Assembly (NCBI RefSeq): GCF_000831645.3
Contig: NZ_CP012559.1
Location: 868,001 to 932,000 of the forward strand
Direction of reading: 5' to 3'
DNA from: Companilactobacillus heilongjiangensis
Lineage (GTDB): Bacteria > Bacillota > Bacilli > Lactobacillales > Lactobacillaceae
DNA: 64,000 nt
The translations under genes and the position numbers were made by a program. Within the stretch, counting starts at the first letter, position 1. Each line of letters opens with the position of its first letter. The notes beneath the pieces were generated by a model, which was not told where the DNA came from, did not search any database, and saw nothing but the letters and a program-made list of their open reading frames with translations. Positions 51,278 to 60,916 of this stretch are shown here, one piece after another.

Positions 51278-51349
51278 TGGGCATTCGCCAAATGGTAAGG
51301 CAGCGGACTCTGAATCCGCAATTTATTGGTTCGAACCCAATATGCCCAA
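51278..51349 (+). tRNA. tRNA-Gln (anticodon CTG)
   Basis: Cloverleaf reads well: acceptor TGGGCAT / ATGCCCA, D arm around GGTAAGGC, anticodon stem GCGGA/TCCGC with loop CTCTGAA (anticodon CTG at 51310-51312), T arm ATTGG-TTCGAAC-CCAAT. The U1-A72 pair is characteristic of glutamine tRNAs. CCA is not encoded. It reads the CAG codon. A bidirectional terminator follows. Confidence 0.92.
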
Positions 51350-51379
51350 TAAAAATTTAATTAACTTTATGATTTTCTA

Positions 51380-51425
51380 AAAAGACTACTATTCATTCTT
51401 TGAAATGGACAGTAGTCTTTTTTTA
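51380..51425. terminator. Bidirectional terminator after tRNA-Gln
   Basis: AAAAGACTACT (51380-51390) / AGTAGTCTTTT (51411-51421), T run, between the tRNA and the convergent Ltp gene. Confidence 0.85.
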
Positions 51426-51450
51426 ATTTACAGATATTTTTTGGAAGAGT

Positions 51451-52044
51451 TTAATCATTCAAATGTTGGATAGCATAATTAGCTTCTGCCGGCGTAAACT
51501 TCTCATTTTTATCAGAAATCAGGACTTCCCGAATCTTAGCAGGGGAGAAACCCAAGTCGCGCTGATAATTTTTAGCCGTAATCAAAGCATTCTGATTATA
51601 ATCAACTTGCAAATTATCCACCGCATATTGAGCCTGTTTAACAGTGAATTTACCTTTGCTAATTAATTGATCATAAATACCTTGCTTTGACATATTTTGA
51701 GAATCAGAATACTCCTTACCCTTTAATAAAGCATTCTTATCATAGTTAGTTTTCACATGACTTATGGCATAGTTAATTGCGGCCTTCGAATAGTGCTTAG
51801 CTGACAGTTGATCCGCTAAATCTTGTTTTGAGATATGCATTACGTCAACGTAGTTTTGGGCTTGCTTGAGAACCAACTTGCCATGTTTGGGAACCGCCAC
51901 TTCCGTTCGAGTTGAAGTGTTGTTAGTACTAGTAGTCCGCAATGATAAAACAGCCATTGGAATCAATGCTAAAAAAAGCAAGCCGATAATGCATAAAAAT
52001 ACAATTTGATTTCGAGTTAAATTTTGTCTTTTCTGAGGCTTCAA
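51451..52044 (-). CDS. Ltp-repeat membrane protein
   Basis: About 197 residues: an N-terminal membrane helix (IVFLCIIGLLFLALIPMAVLS, about 14-34), a Thr/Ser linker, then three tandem Ltp repeats (about 58-100, 101-147, 148-197). Each has the pattern A-x-x-Y-...-S/T-K/P-...-A-x-x-A-V/I-...-L (ALLKGKEYSDSQNMSKQGIY; ALITAKNYQRDLGFSPAKI). Ltp domains are helical pairs seen in host cell-surface lipoproteins, including phage TP-J34 Ltp, which blocks phage DNA entry. No lipobox is visible here, so it is membrane-anchored. The start is TTG 52044, seven bases from GGAGGT. It lies beside tRNA-Gln. Confidence 0.75.
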   Translation of the reverse strand: MKPQKRQNLTRNQIVFLCIIGLLFLALIPMAVLSLRTTSTNNTSTRTEVAVPKHGKLVLKQAQNYVDVMHISKQDLADQLSAKHYSKAAINYAISHVKTNYDKNALLKGKEYSDSQNMSKQGIYDQLISKGKFTVKQAQYAVDNLQVDYNQNALITAKNYQRDLGFSPAKIREVLISDKNEKFTPAEANYAIQHLND

Positions 52045-52318
52045 AATGATTACCTCCATGTATTTTTTTAAATCAAATATACCTAAATTATAACTGAAAG
52101 TTTGTGAAATTGCTTGCTTGAATTGCCGAACTGCCAAGTTGTGTGATAAATATTTTTATAATGCTTTACGCTTACAACCACAAGGAAAACTCACTTTTTA
52201 CGTTTCCAACAAATTGTCAAAAATATTGCTCAATAAATCTCCAGATATAACCATATTATGGTGTGAATGTGTTACATTATTTAATGGAGTGAAATAATTA
52301 TTTTTGTGAGGTGAAGTA

Positions 52319-52645
52319 ATGGAGAAGAGCGAGATATTAGTGACTACAACTGAACACGTACCGGGACATGACTACGAAATTATCGGTGAAGTCTTTGGTT
52401 TGACGACTCAATCGAAAAACGTAGTTAGAAATATCGGCGCTGGCTTCAAGAACATTGTTGGTGGTGAGATCAAAGCTTACACAGAACTATTGACTGAAGC
52501 TCGTGACATTGCAATTGACCGTTTACGTCAAAATGCTTTGGACATGGGAGCTGACGGAGTAGTTATGATGCGTTTTGATTCTGACTCAATCAGTGCAGAC
52601 ATGGAGACAGTTGCAGCGTATGGTACCGCAGTAAAATTTAAGTAA
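52319..52645 (+). CDS. YbjQ family protein
   Basis: A 108-residue protein of the YbjQ/UPF0145 family: [23 protein letters not shown], then [31 protein letters not shown] and [13 protein letters not shown]. The family forms pentamer-like beta barrels and has been called heavy-metal binding, though the role is unclear. The start is ATG 52319 behind GAGGTGAAGT. It lies ten bases upstream of the dipeptidase gene and may be co-transcribed with it. Confidence 0.88.
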   Translation: MEKSEILVTTTEHVPGHDYEIIGEVFGLTTQSKNVVRNIGAGFKNIVGGEIKAYTELLTEARDIAIDRLRQNALDMGADGVVMMRFDSDSISADMETVAAYGTAVKFK

Positions 52646-52655
52646 GGTGATTGTA

Positions 52656-54086
52656 ATGGCATTAGAATATAATAAAAGTTCTTTATCAGCTTGTACTAGT
52701 ATTTTAATTGGTAAGAAAGCAACCGTTGATGGTTCAACTATCATCGGCAGAAACGAAGACGCCAAAGCATCATGGCCAAAGCACTTTGTTATTCATGAAC
52801 ATAAAGAATTTACTGATGATCAAAAATTCGTTTCTAAAGCCAATGACTTTCAAATGGACCTGCCTAAAATTCGCTATAAATATTCTGCCACTCCTGAATG
52901 GACCTTTAAAGAAGGATTATTTGAAGAGGATGGTTTTAACGAATATGGCGTTGGAATGAGTGCTACTGAAAGTGCTTATTCAAACCAACGTGTATTAGGC
53001 GTTGATCCTCTTGATGAAAATGGTATTGGCGAGGAAGCCATGATCACAGTTGTTTTGCCTTATGTTAAAACCGCTCGGGAAGGTGTTTTACGACTAGGTA
53101 AAATTATAGAAGATCATGGTACTTGTGAAACTAACGGAGTGCTCTTCTCTGATAAAGATGAAGTTTGGTATTTCGAAAGTGGATCAGGTCACTATTGGGT
53201 TGCACAACGTATCCCCGACGATAGTTACGCAGTGGTTGCCAACCAACTAGCTATTCAAGAAATTGATTTTAATGATTCGGATAACTTTTTATATCGTAAA
53301 GATATTAAAGAATTTGTTTCTGGAAATCATTTGAATACTAGACCTGATGGATTTAACTTCAGAGAAATCTTCGGGACACATGATTTATCTGATGAGATTT
53401 ACAGCACGCCACGTGTTTGGTGGGGTCAACAACAATTCTCAGGTCCAACTGATGAAAGTCCTGAGAGTGAAGATTTAGCTTTTGTTAAAAAAGCCAATCG
53501 TTTGTTGAGTGTTGATGATGCGCAAGATTATTTGGCATCACATTATCAGAAGACTGAGTTCGATCCTTTGAATAAGTCTGCTAATAATAAGCGTTACCGT
53601 CCAATTAGTTTAGCTAAAACTCAGGAGTCTCACGTCTTACAGATCAGACCTGATATGGCCCCTGAAATCGCCTGTGTTCAGTGGTTAGCCATGGGTGTCG
53701 CTTCACAGAGTGTTTATGTGCCATTCTATATGGGGATGACAGATACACCTGCAGAGTACCAAGTTGGTGAACTTCCATACGATAGTAAGTCAGCTTATTG
53801 GACGTATAAATTAGCCGGAGTTTTATTAGACGGTCACTACAAAGAACTTGGAAAAGATTTCCAAGCCAAGCAAAAGGACATCAATATCACACTTCGTAAG
53901 AAGTTAAATGATTTTGATCGGGAAGCCTTGAGCAAAGATGATGATAAATTACCTAATTATTTAACCGAAGCTTCATTTGAAATGGCAAAAATTTCACTTG
54001 ACGGCTATAAAGAGCTAATTGCTCAATTAATTACGGACTCGACTGATTTTTCACCTCTAAACTTCAAGACAGATATGAATTTATAG
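52656..54086 (+). CDS. pepD: C69 family dipeptidase
   Basis: A 476-residue N-terminal-nucleophile hydrolase. The catalytic cysteine is Cys-12 in SACTSILIGKKATVDGSTIIGRNED; it becomes the N-terminus after autocatalytic cleavage. Other family segments are EALFEEDG-like EGLFEEDGFNEYGVGMSATES and VWYFESGSGHYWVAQRIPDD. PepD enzymes split dipeptides in the cytoplasm for amino-acid supply. The start is ATG 52656 behind AAGGTG; an earlier GTG at 52647 lies within that site. A YjeM-like amino acid permease gene follows 45 bases later. Confidence 0.9.
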   Translation: MALEYNKSSLSACTSILIGKKATVDGSTIIGRNEDAKASWPKHFVIHEHKEFTDDQKFVSKANDFQMDLPKIRYKYSATPEWTFKEGLFEEDGFNEYGVGMSATESAYSNQRVLGVDPLDENGIGEEAMITVVLPYVKTAREGVLRLGKIIEDHGTCETNGVLFSDKDEVWYFESGSGHYWVAQRIPDDSYAVVANQLAIQEIDFNDSDNFLYRKDIKEFVSGNHLNTRPDGFNFREIFGTHDLSDEIYSTPRVWWGQQQFSGPTDESPESEDLAFVKKANRLLSVDDAQDYLASHYQKTEFDPLNKSANNKRYRPISLAKTQESHVLQIRPDMAPEIACVQWLAMGVASQSVYVPFYMGMTDTPAEYQVGELPYDSKSAYWTYKLAGVLLDGHYKELGKDFQAKQKDINITLRKKLNDFDREALSKDDDKLPNYLTEASFEMAKISLDGYKELIAQLITDSTDFSPLNFKTDMNL

Positions 54087-54131
54087 AAATTATAATTTGT
54101 ACATTGAAAATTAAATGAGGGGTTTTATAAA

Positions 54132-55664
54132 ATGAATGATGGTAATTCGCCGACAAAAACAATCACATTATTTGGGTTAATAATGATGATTTTCACGGCG
54201 ATCTTTGGATTTGCTAATACAACTGTAGCTTATGAGCAGATGGGATTAGCAAGTATTGTGTGGTATGTATTTGCTGCCTTATTCTTCTTCCTACCTGTAG
54301 GATTTATGATGGCAGAGTATGGTTCCGCTTTTAACGAAGCAAAGGGTGGAATTTATTCTTGGATTGATGGAGCCGTTGGTGCTAAATGGGCCTTTATTGG
54401 TACATTTATGTGGCTAGCTTCATGGGAAGTTTGGCTAGTGTCAACTTCTTCAAAAGTTTGGATTCCTTTGTCAACAATGTTTGCCGGTCACGATACAACG
54501 CAAACTTGGGGCATGTTTGGACTTTCAGCAACACAAATTATCGGTTTGCTAGCTGTACTTTGGATTGTGTTTGTTACATACACAGCTTCACAAGGTATGG
54601 ATAAGATTTCAAAGGTTTCAAATTTCGGGGGAATTATGACAATTCTTTTGCAAGTCATTTTCTTCTTCTTGAGTTTGGCAGTTCTATTTATGTCAGGTTT
54701 TCACACTGCAGAACCAATTCACGGATTAGATACATTTATCCATTCAGCTAATCCAGCATTTGCATCTCCACTTGGCATGGTTTCATTCATCGTTTATGCA
54801 ATCTTTGCTTACGGTGGTATGGAATCTGTCGGTGGTGTTACTGATAGTATGAAGAATCCTAAGAAAGATTTCCCACGTGGTGTTTTGATTTCAGCAGGTG
54901 TTATTACATTGCTTTACTCACTAACAATTCTCTGCTGGTCAATGAGTGCTAACTGGAATGCTGTTATTGCTAAAGGTAACGTTAACTTGGGTAATATTAC
55001 TTATGTTATGATGAGTAACCTTGGTTATACTTTCGGTACACATATTGGATTAGGTAGTGCTGCCGCTATCACTTTAGGTGAGTGGTTGGCTCGATTCACT
55101 GGATTCGATATGTTCATCCTTTACATGGGTGCATTCTTCGTCTTGATCTATTCACCATTGAAGTCTTTCGTATTGGGTACTCCCAAAGATTTCTGGCCTG
55201 CAAAGGTAACTAAGTTAAACAAACATGGTATGCCAGCTTATGCTATGTGGGTACAAGCTATCGTTGTTATCGTCCTTATCTTAATCGTTGATATGGGTGG
55301 TAAAAATGCCAAGGCACTTTATAACGTTTTGACATTGATGGCTAACGTTTCAACAACTGTACCTTACTTATTCTTGGTAGGTGCATATCCATTCTTTAAC
55401 TTAAATAAAGATATTGAAAAACCATATTTATTCTATAAGAACAAGAAAGCTATGTGGACAGTTTCAACGATCGTCTTCTTAGTTTTAGCGTTCGCAATTA
55501 TCTTTACCGTATTACAACCAATCATGGAAGGTGCTTATACAGATGCCCTTTGGACACTTATTGGACCAGTTGTCTTTGGACTAGTCGGATTCATTCTGTA
55601 TTACAGATATGAACATAAGGAACATGCTAAAGCAACTTCTGGCATTGATGCCGAAAATGATTAA
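54132..55664 (+). CDS. APC family amino acid permease, YjeM-like
   Basis: A 510-residue permease with 12 or so hydrophobic helices. The start ITLFGLIMMIFTAIFGFANTTVAYEQMG, the loop FNEAKGGIYSWIDGAVGAKWAFIGTFMWLASWEVW and the later MVSFIVYAIFAYGGMESVGG are typical of the glutamate/GABA-type transporters related to YjeM and GadC. It should exchange or import amino acids; a role for peptide-derived amino acids fits the dipeptidase gene upstream. The substrate is not determined. Ends with a strong terminator. Confidence 0.85.
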   Translation: MNDGNSPTKTITLFGLIMMIFTAIFGFANTTVAYEQMGLASIVWYVFAALFFFLPVGFMMAEYGSAFNEAKGGIYSWIDGAVGAKWAFIGTFMWLASWEVWLVSTSSKVWIPLSTMFAGHDTTQTWGMFGLSATQIIGLLAVLWIVFVTYTASQGMDKISKVSNFGGIMTILLQVIFFFLSLAVLFMSGFHTAEPIHGLDTFIHSANPAFASPLGMVSFIVYAIFAYGGMESVGGVTDSMKNPKKDFPRGVLISAGVITLLYSLTILCWSMSANWNAVIAKGNVNLGNITYVMMSNLGYTFGTHIGLGSAAAITLGEWLARFTGFDMFILYMGAFFVLIYSPLKSFVLGTPKDFWPAKVTKLNKHGMPAYAMWVQAIVVIVLILIVDMGGKNAKALYNVLTLMANVSTTVPYLFLVGAYPFFNLNKDIEKPYLFYKNKKAMWTVSTIVFLVLAFAIIFTVLQPIMEGAYTDALWTLIGPVVFGLVGFILYYRYEHKEHAKATSGIDAEND

Positions 55665-55674
55665 TTAGTTATGA

Positions 55675-55716
55675 AAAAACAGATCTTATCGAGTTTTGAT
55701 AAGGTCTGTTTTTTTT
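55675..55716 (+). terminator. Terminator after the permease gene
   Basis: AAAAACAGATCTTATC / GATAAGGTCTGTTTTT, one T-G pair, long T run. Confidence 0.9.
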
Positions 55717-55731
55717 GCGTTGTGTTTAAAC

Positions 55732-55759
55732 GTGACAAAGTTGCAGGTAATTTTATAAG
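55732..55759 (+). promoter_or_regulatory. Conserved surface-protein promoter, copy 2
   Basis: GTGACA (55732-55737), 16 bp, TATAAG (55754-55759), preceded by TTGTGTTTAAAC, the same block as before the genes at 36009 and 57400. Confidence 0.6.
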
Positions 55760-55813
55760 ATTATTTATAAGTCAAAACATGTTAAATAAATCACAATAAA
55801 GGAAGTGAAGATT

Positions 55814-57271
55814 ATGAAAAGACGAATAATGGTGGCGGCAACAGGGTTGTCTGCTGGAACTTTAGTGGCTATGTCTGTGGTTAATCCTAGGGTAGTATCG
55901 GATTTGATTCGAGTTGAGCGGGTTAAGGCAGAAGAAACTGAAACTCCGAAAGATATTACTAAAATGATACCTGATCCTGAATTGAGAGCAGAAATTGCAC
56001 GCGAATTGAAAATAGGGGCTGATGAGTTGAAGGCTGAGGATTTAGAAAGTAGTGATCTGAGTCAGATATACCTATTTGGAGACAAATACTCCAGTTTAGA
56101 GGGTATTGAGCATATCACTGAATTGGCAGAATTACGTATAATACAAACATCGATTAAAGATATTTCTATGGTTAGTCAAATTAAAAAATTGAGCATAATA
56201 CAAATACAAGAGAGTAAAGTAACTAATTTTGATGTTTTATCTGATGTTTATGATCACCACTTTAAAAATCCAACCAATATAAATGTTGATCAGTCCGTAA
56301 GTGTGGAGGAGGATGTCATTTATTTGAATATGAATGACTTAACCTTTAAGCTTTCACCCTATATTGGAGAAAACTTAGAAAACGAGATAACAATCAATGA
56401 AGTAGTAGTTAATCAAGTTTCAATTAAAGATGAAAAATTGGATACTATATATTATCCAGATACAAGGGAAATTGTAATAGATGATTTGGTAAATATGACA
56501 AAAAATGATAATGGAACATATTCAGGCCAAATTACAATAAATTTATTACAGAAGCCACCCTTTAAAAATCAGGGATGGGGTAATAACGGAATCAACACTA
56601 CAATTGTCCAACCTTATATTATAAATATGCCGGAGGTTGATCCAGGTGTTGAACCGGATGAAGAAATCTCGAATATCGAAAAAATTAAAGAAACCAATAT
56701 TATGACCGATAGGGATTCATTAACTATCTACAATCAATATGGGAAGAAAGTGGGTACAAAAAACCTTACAGAAGAAATAACTGATTTTACTACAAATAGA
56801 GTAAACGAGGTTAATGGCGTTAAGTATTATGAAATTGGCGATAATGAATGGGTAGAGGCAGATAAGGTTAAAGAATTCTACTTCAATGATGCCTATATTC
56901 AAACTCATGCAAGTTCATTTAAGGAACTAACCAAATTAGATTCAAATCCTGTTACGGATAGAGTCTTAGCAAAGAATTCTGATTGGTATTCGGATCGGCA
57001 CGTATATTTAGACGACAAGCTGCATTATAGAGTTTCAACACATGAATGGGTGCGGGATGGTCATGTTGTACAGTATGAAAGTGTTAATGGTGTTGTACAT
57101 GCTACTGAAACTGCATCACTTTATAACAGTGAAGGTGTGAAAGTAACTGACCGTGCACTGGCCAAGGGCTCAACGTTCTTTGCCGATAAGAAAGCAACAA
57201 TCGATGGTAAATTGATGTATCGTGTAGCAACCGACGAATGGGTTGATGCAGATACAGTTATATTCAAATAA
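55814..57271 (+). CDS. SLAP-domain surface protein with leucine-rich repeats
   Basis: A 485-residue secreted protein. The signal peptide MKRRIMVAATGLSAG... is cleaved near VKA-EET. Next are internalin-like leucine-rich repeats (about residues 45-135: IPDPELRAEIARELKIGADE, SSLEGIEHITELAELRI, IKDISMVSQIKKLSII), a beta-rich linker, and C-terminal SLAP modules (three Y/H-R-V-A/S-T-x-E-W-V units). LRRs usually bind partners; SLAP attaches to the wall. The start is ATG 55814 behind GGAAG. It shares promoter, signal peptide and SLAP tail with the next gene, but has a different middle. Confidence 0.82.
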   Translation: MKRRIMVAATGLSAGTLVAMSVVNPRVVSDLIRVERVKAEETETPKDITKMIPDPELRAEIARELKIGADELKAEDLESSDLSQIYLFGDKYSSLEGIEHITELAELRIIQTSIKDISMVSQIKKLSIIQIQESKVTNFDVLSDVYDHHFKNPTNINVDQSVSVEEDVIYLNMNDLTFKLSPYIGENLENEITINEVVVNQVSIKDEKLDTIYYPDTREIVIDDLVNMTKNDNGTYSGQITINLLQKPPFKNQGWGNNGINTTIVQPYIINMPEVDPGVEPDEEISNIEKIKETNIMTDRDSLTIYNQYGKKVGTKNLTEEITDFTTNRVNEVNGVKYYEIGDNEWVEADKVKEFYFNDAYIQTHASSFKELTKLDSNPVTDRVLAKNSDWYSDRHVYLDDKLHYRVSTHEWVRDGHVVQYESVNGVVHATETASLYNSEGVKVTDRALAKGSTFFADKKATIDGKLMYRVATDEWVDADTVIFK

Positions 57272-57280
57272 TTGGCAGTT

Positions 57281-57304
57281 AAGATTGCGAAAGCAATCTT
57301 TTTT
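57281..57304 (+). terminator. Rho-independent terminator
   Basis: AAGATTGC / GCAATCTT closing a GAAA tetraloop, then T run. Confidence 0.9.
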
Positions 57305-57317
57305 GTTGTGTTTAAAC

Positions 57318-57345
57318 GTGACAAAGTTACCAGTAATTTTATATG
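57318..57345 (+). promoter_or_regulatory. Conserved surface-protein promoter, copy 3
   Basis: GTGACA (57318-57323), 16 bp, TATATG (57340-57345), preceded by TTGTGTTTAAAC, as at 35938 and 55732. Confidence 0.6.
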
Positions 57346-57399
57346 ATTATTTACAAGTTAAGACATGTTAAAAAAATCACAACAAAGGAAGTGAAGATT

Positions 57400-59040
57400 A
57401 TGAAAAGACGAATAATGGTGGCGGCAACTGGGTTGTCTGCTGGAACTTTGGTGGCTGTGTCTGTGGTTAATCCTAGATTGGTGTCGGATTTGGTTCGAGT
57501 TGAGCTTGTTAAGGCTGAATATGAAGAATGGAAGGGTGAGGTTCTTATTGAAGAACCGGAAATATTAACATTAACAAGTAATACTTGGAAGTTTGATTTA
57601 GGTCCGTTTTTAAGTTCAAACGCCCGTATTATTGGAGGTTATAATGGGCAAAATAACGTAGAGGTCTGTATTGAAACAAGTGAAGGAATTAAAAGTTATG
57701 GAACTGCAAGTGCTGGAATAATAGAGATTCAGAATATTATGGAAAAGTCTGATATGGTAGAAGAACAATTAACAAAGGTATATTCAGGAACTCTGATTGT
57801 TAAGTTTCAAGAAGAACATAATGTTTCAGGCGATAGAAGAGAAGTTACAGTTAAACAGTCATATCAAATTAGGAAAACTGAAGGTATTCAGTTTGAAGAA
57901 TATAATAAGGTTGAGATAAATGAAGGTGATGAGTTAAATTTAGACCAGTTAGTAAAATATGCTCACGATGAATTCGGAGCAGATATAAAACACAGCATAA
58001 AGTATAGCGATGACAGTAAGATAGTTGACTCTTCGATACCTGGTGTATATCCTATTCGGCTTATTTTTGATGGTTATGGTGGCGGATTTAGTTGTACTGT
58101 TACAGTTAAAGAAAACGGGGACACTAAGGAACCTATTGAGCCAATAATTAAAACAAAAGATGTTAATTTGGATTATGGTGAAAAATGGAGTAATGAGCTC
58201 GGTTTTGATTATGCTAAGGATGGCGAAGGTAAGTCAATTCCTATTGATGATTTATATATTGTCGGTGGAGACAAGATAGATCCGTTCAGCCCAAACATTT
58301 ATTATGTTAAATATTATTACAAAGAGGATCCCGATATTTTTGCTACTTCCATTGTAACAGTTGGAGAGAAGACAGAAACTTCAGAAACTGACACAGATGA
58401 TGAAAATACGGGTTCTGGAGCAGGCGGTAATAAAACTTCCAATATCAAAGAAATTGGTGCAACCAATATCATGACTGACAAAGAATCAATAAATATCTAC
58501 GATCAAAATGGAATAAAAACTGGTGAAAAATCACTTTCAGATCAAACAACAGACTTTGTTACAAATGAAGAGAATGAGGTTGATGGTAATAAATATTATA
58601 GTATTGGCAACAATGAATGGGTAATGGCGAAGGATGTTAAATTATTCAACTTCAGCGATTCCAATGTTCAAACTCACGGAGATTCATTTAAGGGATTGAC
58701 TAAGTTAAATTCAGGCGCTGTTACAGATAGAGGCTTAGAAAAAACAACTGATTGGTATACTGACCGAACTGCATATTTTGAAAATGAATTGCATCATAGG
58801 GTTGCAACTCACGAGTGGGTACATGATGACCATGTTGTTAAATACCAAAGTGTCAGTGGTCTTGTGCACACCGATGAGACTGCACAGCTTTATAGCAGTC
58901 AGGGTGAGAAATGGACTGACCGTGCATTAGCTAAAAATGCAATATTCTTCACAGATAAGAAAGCTATGATCAATGGAAAATTAATGTATCGTGTGGCAAC
59001 CGATGAGTGGGTTGATGCAGATACAGTTACATTCAAATAG
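57400..59040 (+). CDS. SLAP-domain surface protein with Ig-like domains
   Basis: A 546-residue secreted protein, paralogous to the previous one at both ends. The signal peptide differs from its neighbour in only a few positions. The middle (about residues 40-330) looks like bacterial Ig-like domains (INEGDELNLDQLVKYAHDEF, then DGYGGGFSCTVTVKE). The C-terminal SLAP modules again carry HRVATHEWVHDDHV and YRVATDEWVDADTV. The start is ATG 57400 behind GGAAG; a longer frame from 57343 runs through the promoter region and is not used. A tandem duplication followed by exchange of the middle part explains the pair. Confidence 0.82.
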   Translation: MKRRIMVAATGLSAGTLVAVSVVNPRLVSDLVRVELVKAEYEEWKGEVLIEEPEILTLTSNTWKFDLGPFLSSNARIIGGYNGQNNVEVCIETSEGIKSYGTASAGIIEIQNIMEKSDMVEEQLTKVYSGTLIVKFQEEHNVSGDRREVTVKQSYQIRKTEGIQFEEYNKVEINEGDELNLDQLVKYAHDEFGADIKHSIKYSDDSKIVDSSIPGVYPIRLIFDGYGGGFSCTVTVKENGDTKEPIEPIIKTKDVNLDYGEKWSNELGFDYAKDGEGKSIPIDDLYIVGGDKIDPFSPNIYYVKYYYKEDPDIFATSIVTVGEKTETSETDTDDENTGSGAGGNKTSNIKEIGATNIMTDKESINIYDQNGIKTGEKSLSDQTTDFVTNEENEVDGNKYYSIGNNEWVMAKDVKLFNFSDSNVQTHGDSFKGLTKLNSGAVTDRGLEKTTDWYTDRTAYFENELHHRVATHEWVHDDHVVKYQSVSGLVHTDETAQLYSSQGEKWTDRALAKNAIFFTDKKAMINGKLMYRVATDEWVDADTVTFK

Positions 59041-59053
59041 TTAGTCAAACTTG

Positions 59054-59078
59054 AGATTGCGGAAGCAATCTTTTTTTG
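59054..59078 (+). terminator. Rho-independent terminator
   Basis: AGATTGC / GCAATCT closing a GGAA loop, then T run, a near copy of the hairpin at 57281-57304. Confidence 0.9.
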
Positions 59079-59214
59079 TTTCCAGGATTGTGTTGATTTG
59101 GCATGAAATCCTATAAAATATCTATTTTGTATATAGATAATCCATTACTGGAATAATTAAATAATGTATGTTTGTTTCAAAAATAAGCAAAACTAAATAA
59201 AATATGAAATTGTG

Positions 59215-59266
59215 TTGCAATTTAAGAAATAACCATTTATAATTCATCTTGTAGAAAACGATTACA
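59215..59266 (+). promoter_or_regulatory. Promoter and cre site of mannose-family PTS operon
   Basis: TTGCAA (59215-59220), 17 bp, TATAAT (59238-59243), a strong promoter. From 59253 to 59266 AGAAAACGATTACA matches 13 of 14 cre consensus positions, over the expected start of transcription, so CcpA should repress the operon on good sugars. Confidence 0.75.
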
Positions 59267-59290
59267 TATACGCAAAAGGAGATTAATATT

Positions 59291-60100
59291 ATGACAGTTT
59301 CTATCGGTATTATTTTAGTTTTATGTGTTTATGTCAGTTTGGCTGTTTTGGATCAAATATCCATGCAACTTGGTCCTTATTCACCACTATTTGGTGGAGC
59401 TATTACTGGTTTGGTAATGGGGGATTTGAAGACTGGTTTGATGGTCGGAGCCACCTTACAATTGATGACTTTAGGGGTTGCCACTTTCGGTGGTGCGACT
59501 GTTCCTGATTTTCTAACTGGATCAGTTATGGGAACGGCTTATGCGATTTTAGCAAATAAAGGTGCTTCATATGGTATTGGATTAGCAGTTCCAATTGGTT
59601 TGCTGTTAACACAAACAGATATTCTAGCTCGTATGGCAAATACATATTTCCAGCACCGTGCAGATAAGTTTGCTGCAGAAGGTAATTATCGAAAAGTTGA
59701 AATGCAAAATATTTGGGGAATGATTCCTTGGATTGTATCACGTGTTATTCCAGTTGCAATCGGATTGTTCTTTGGTCAAAGCGTAGTTTCAGCAATTAAC
59801 AGTTTTATTCCAATGTGGTTCATGGATGGCTTAAAGACAGCTGGTGCAATTCTTCCAGCAATGGGTATTGCAATCTTGATGCGTTATCTTCCAATTAAAA
59901 AATATTTCCCATTCTTCATCATTGGTTTTGTAATGATGGCTTATGGTGGTAAAAGCTTTTCAATCTTAGGAGCAGCTTTGGTTGGATTGGCAATGGCAGC
60001 AATTTACGTAATCTTCAAAAAACAACCAGCCACAACTTCTACAGATGTAAGTTCAAGTACGGAATCTGACGATGATGACGAGGTAGAAATCGATGACTAA
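59291..60100 (+). CDS. Mannose-family PTS EIIC
   Basis: A 269-residue membrane protein, about six to eight hydrophobic segments. It matches EIIC of the mannose/sorbose/GalNAc class: LDQISMQLGPYSPLFGGAITGLVMGDLKTGLMVGATLQLM, then GVATFGGATVPDFLTGSVMGTAYAI. A Ser/Asp-rich acidic tail ends the protein. With EIID it forms the sugar channel. It overlaps the EIID gene by 8 bases. No EIIA gene lies in the window. Confidence 0.92.
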   Translation: MTVSIGIILVLCVYVSLAVLDQISMQLGPYSPLFGGAITGLVMGDLKTGLMVGATLQLMTLGVATFGGATVPDFLTGSVMGTAYAILANKGASYGIGLAVPIGLLLTQTDILARMANTYFQHRADKFAAEGNYRKVEMQNIWGMIPWIVSRVIPVAIGLFFGQSVVSAINSFIPMWFMDGLKTAGAILPAMGIAILMRYLPIKKYFPFFIIGFVMMAYGGKSFSILGAALVGLAMAAIYVIFKKQPATTSTDVSSSTESDDDDEVEIDD

Positions 60101-60893
60101 ATTAACAGATAAAGATATTAAAAAAGTTTATTGGCGTAATTTATTTGGACTTCAATGGGGCTGGAACTATGAAAGAATGCAAGGCCTAGGTTATTCATGG
60201 GTCGTAATGCCAGCGTTGAAGGTTTTATACAAAGATGATAAAGAAGCAATGAAGACAGCTTTAAAGACACAATTAGGATTCTTCAATACTAGTCAACCAA
60301 TGTCACATTTGATTATCGGAGCCGACCTAGGTATTGAAGAGAAGACAGGGATGAGTGATCCAGAAGCAATCGTTGGTTTGAAGACTGGTTTAATGGGTCC
60401 CTTCGCCGGTGTCGGAGATACAATTTTCTTAGCAATTTATCGTGCCATTGTATTTTCAATCGCATCATATATGGCACTATCTGGTTCAACTTTAGGGATG
60501 TTGTTGCCTATCGTGGCTGGTCTAGCAATTCTTTGGGTAAGATATAAGTTCACTTGGATTGGTTATAACCAAGGTACTAAATTGGCAACGGAATTTGCTG
60601 GTCGAATGAAGACATTGACTGAAGGGGCATCAATATTAGGATTAACGGTTGTTGGTGCTTTGATCCCATCAGTTATTAATTACTCCCTTGACCTTAAATA
60701 CAAAATGGGAAAAGTTACTTTAAATATTGATGATATGTTAAACCAAATCTTGCCTGCTTTAGTTCCATTAGCCATTGTTATGTTTTCATACTGGCTTTTA
60801 GGTAAGAAGAAAATGAATTCAACTAGATTGATTTTTGTATTAATTGCTTTAGGAATGGTTCTTGGAAATCTAAAACGTATTTTTGGAATGTAA
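60093..60893 (+). CDS. Mannose-family PTS EIID
   Basis: A 266-residue protein with the EIID opening KKVYWRNLFGLQWGWNYERMQGLGYSWVVMPAL, then LGFFNTSQPMSHLIIGADLGIEE and the glycine-rich GLKTGLMGPFAGVGDTIFLA, and C-terminal helices. EIID occurs only in the mannose class of PTS. It pairs with EIIC for uptake of a hexose or amino sugar; the neighbouring MurQ and RpiR point to N-acetylated amino sugars. Confidence 0.93.
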   Translation: MTKLTDKDIKKVYWRNLFGLQWGWNYERMQGLGYSWVVMPALKVLYKDDKEAMKTALKTQLGFFNTSQPMSHLIIGADLGIEEKTGMSDPEAIVGLKTGLMGPFAGVGDTIFLAIYRAIVFSIASYMALSGSTLGMLLPIVAGLAILWVRYKFTWIGYNQGTKLATEFAGRMKTLTEGASILGLTVVGALIPSVINYSLDLKYKMGKVTLNIDDMLNQILPALVPLAIVMFSYWLLGKKKMNSTRLIFVLIALGMVLGNLKRIFGM

Positions 60894-60916
60894 TTTAATT
60901 TGAGGAGATAAATATT

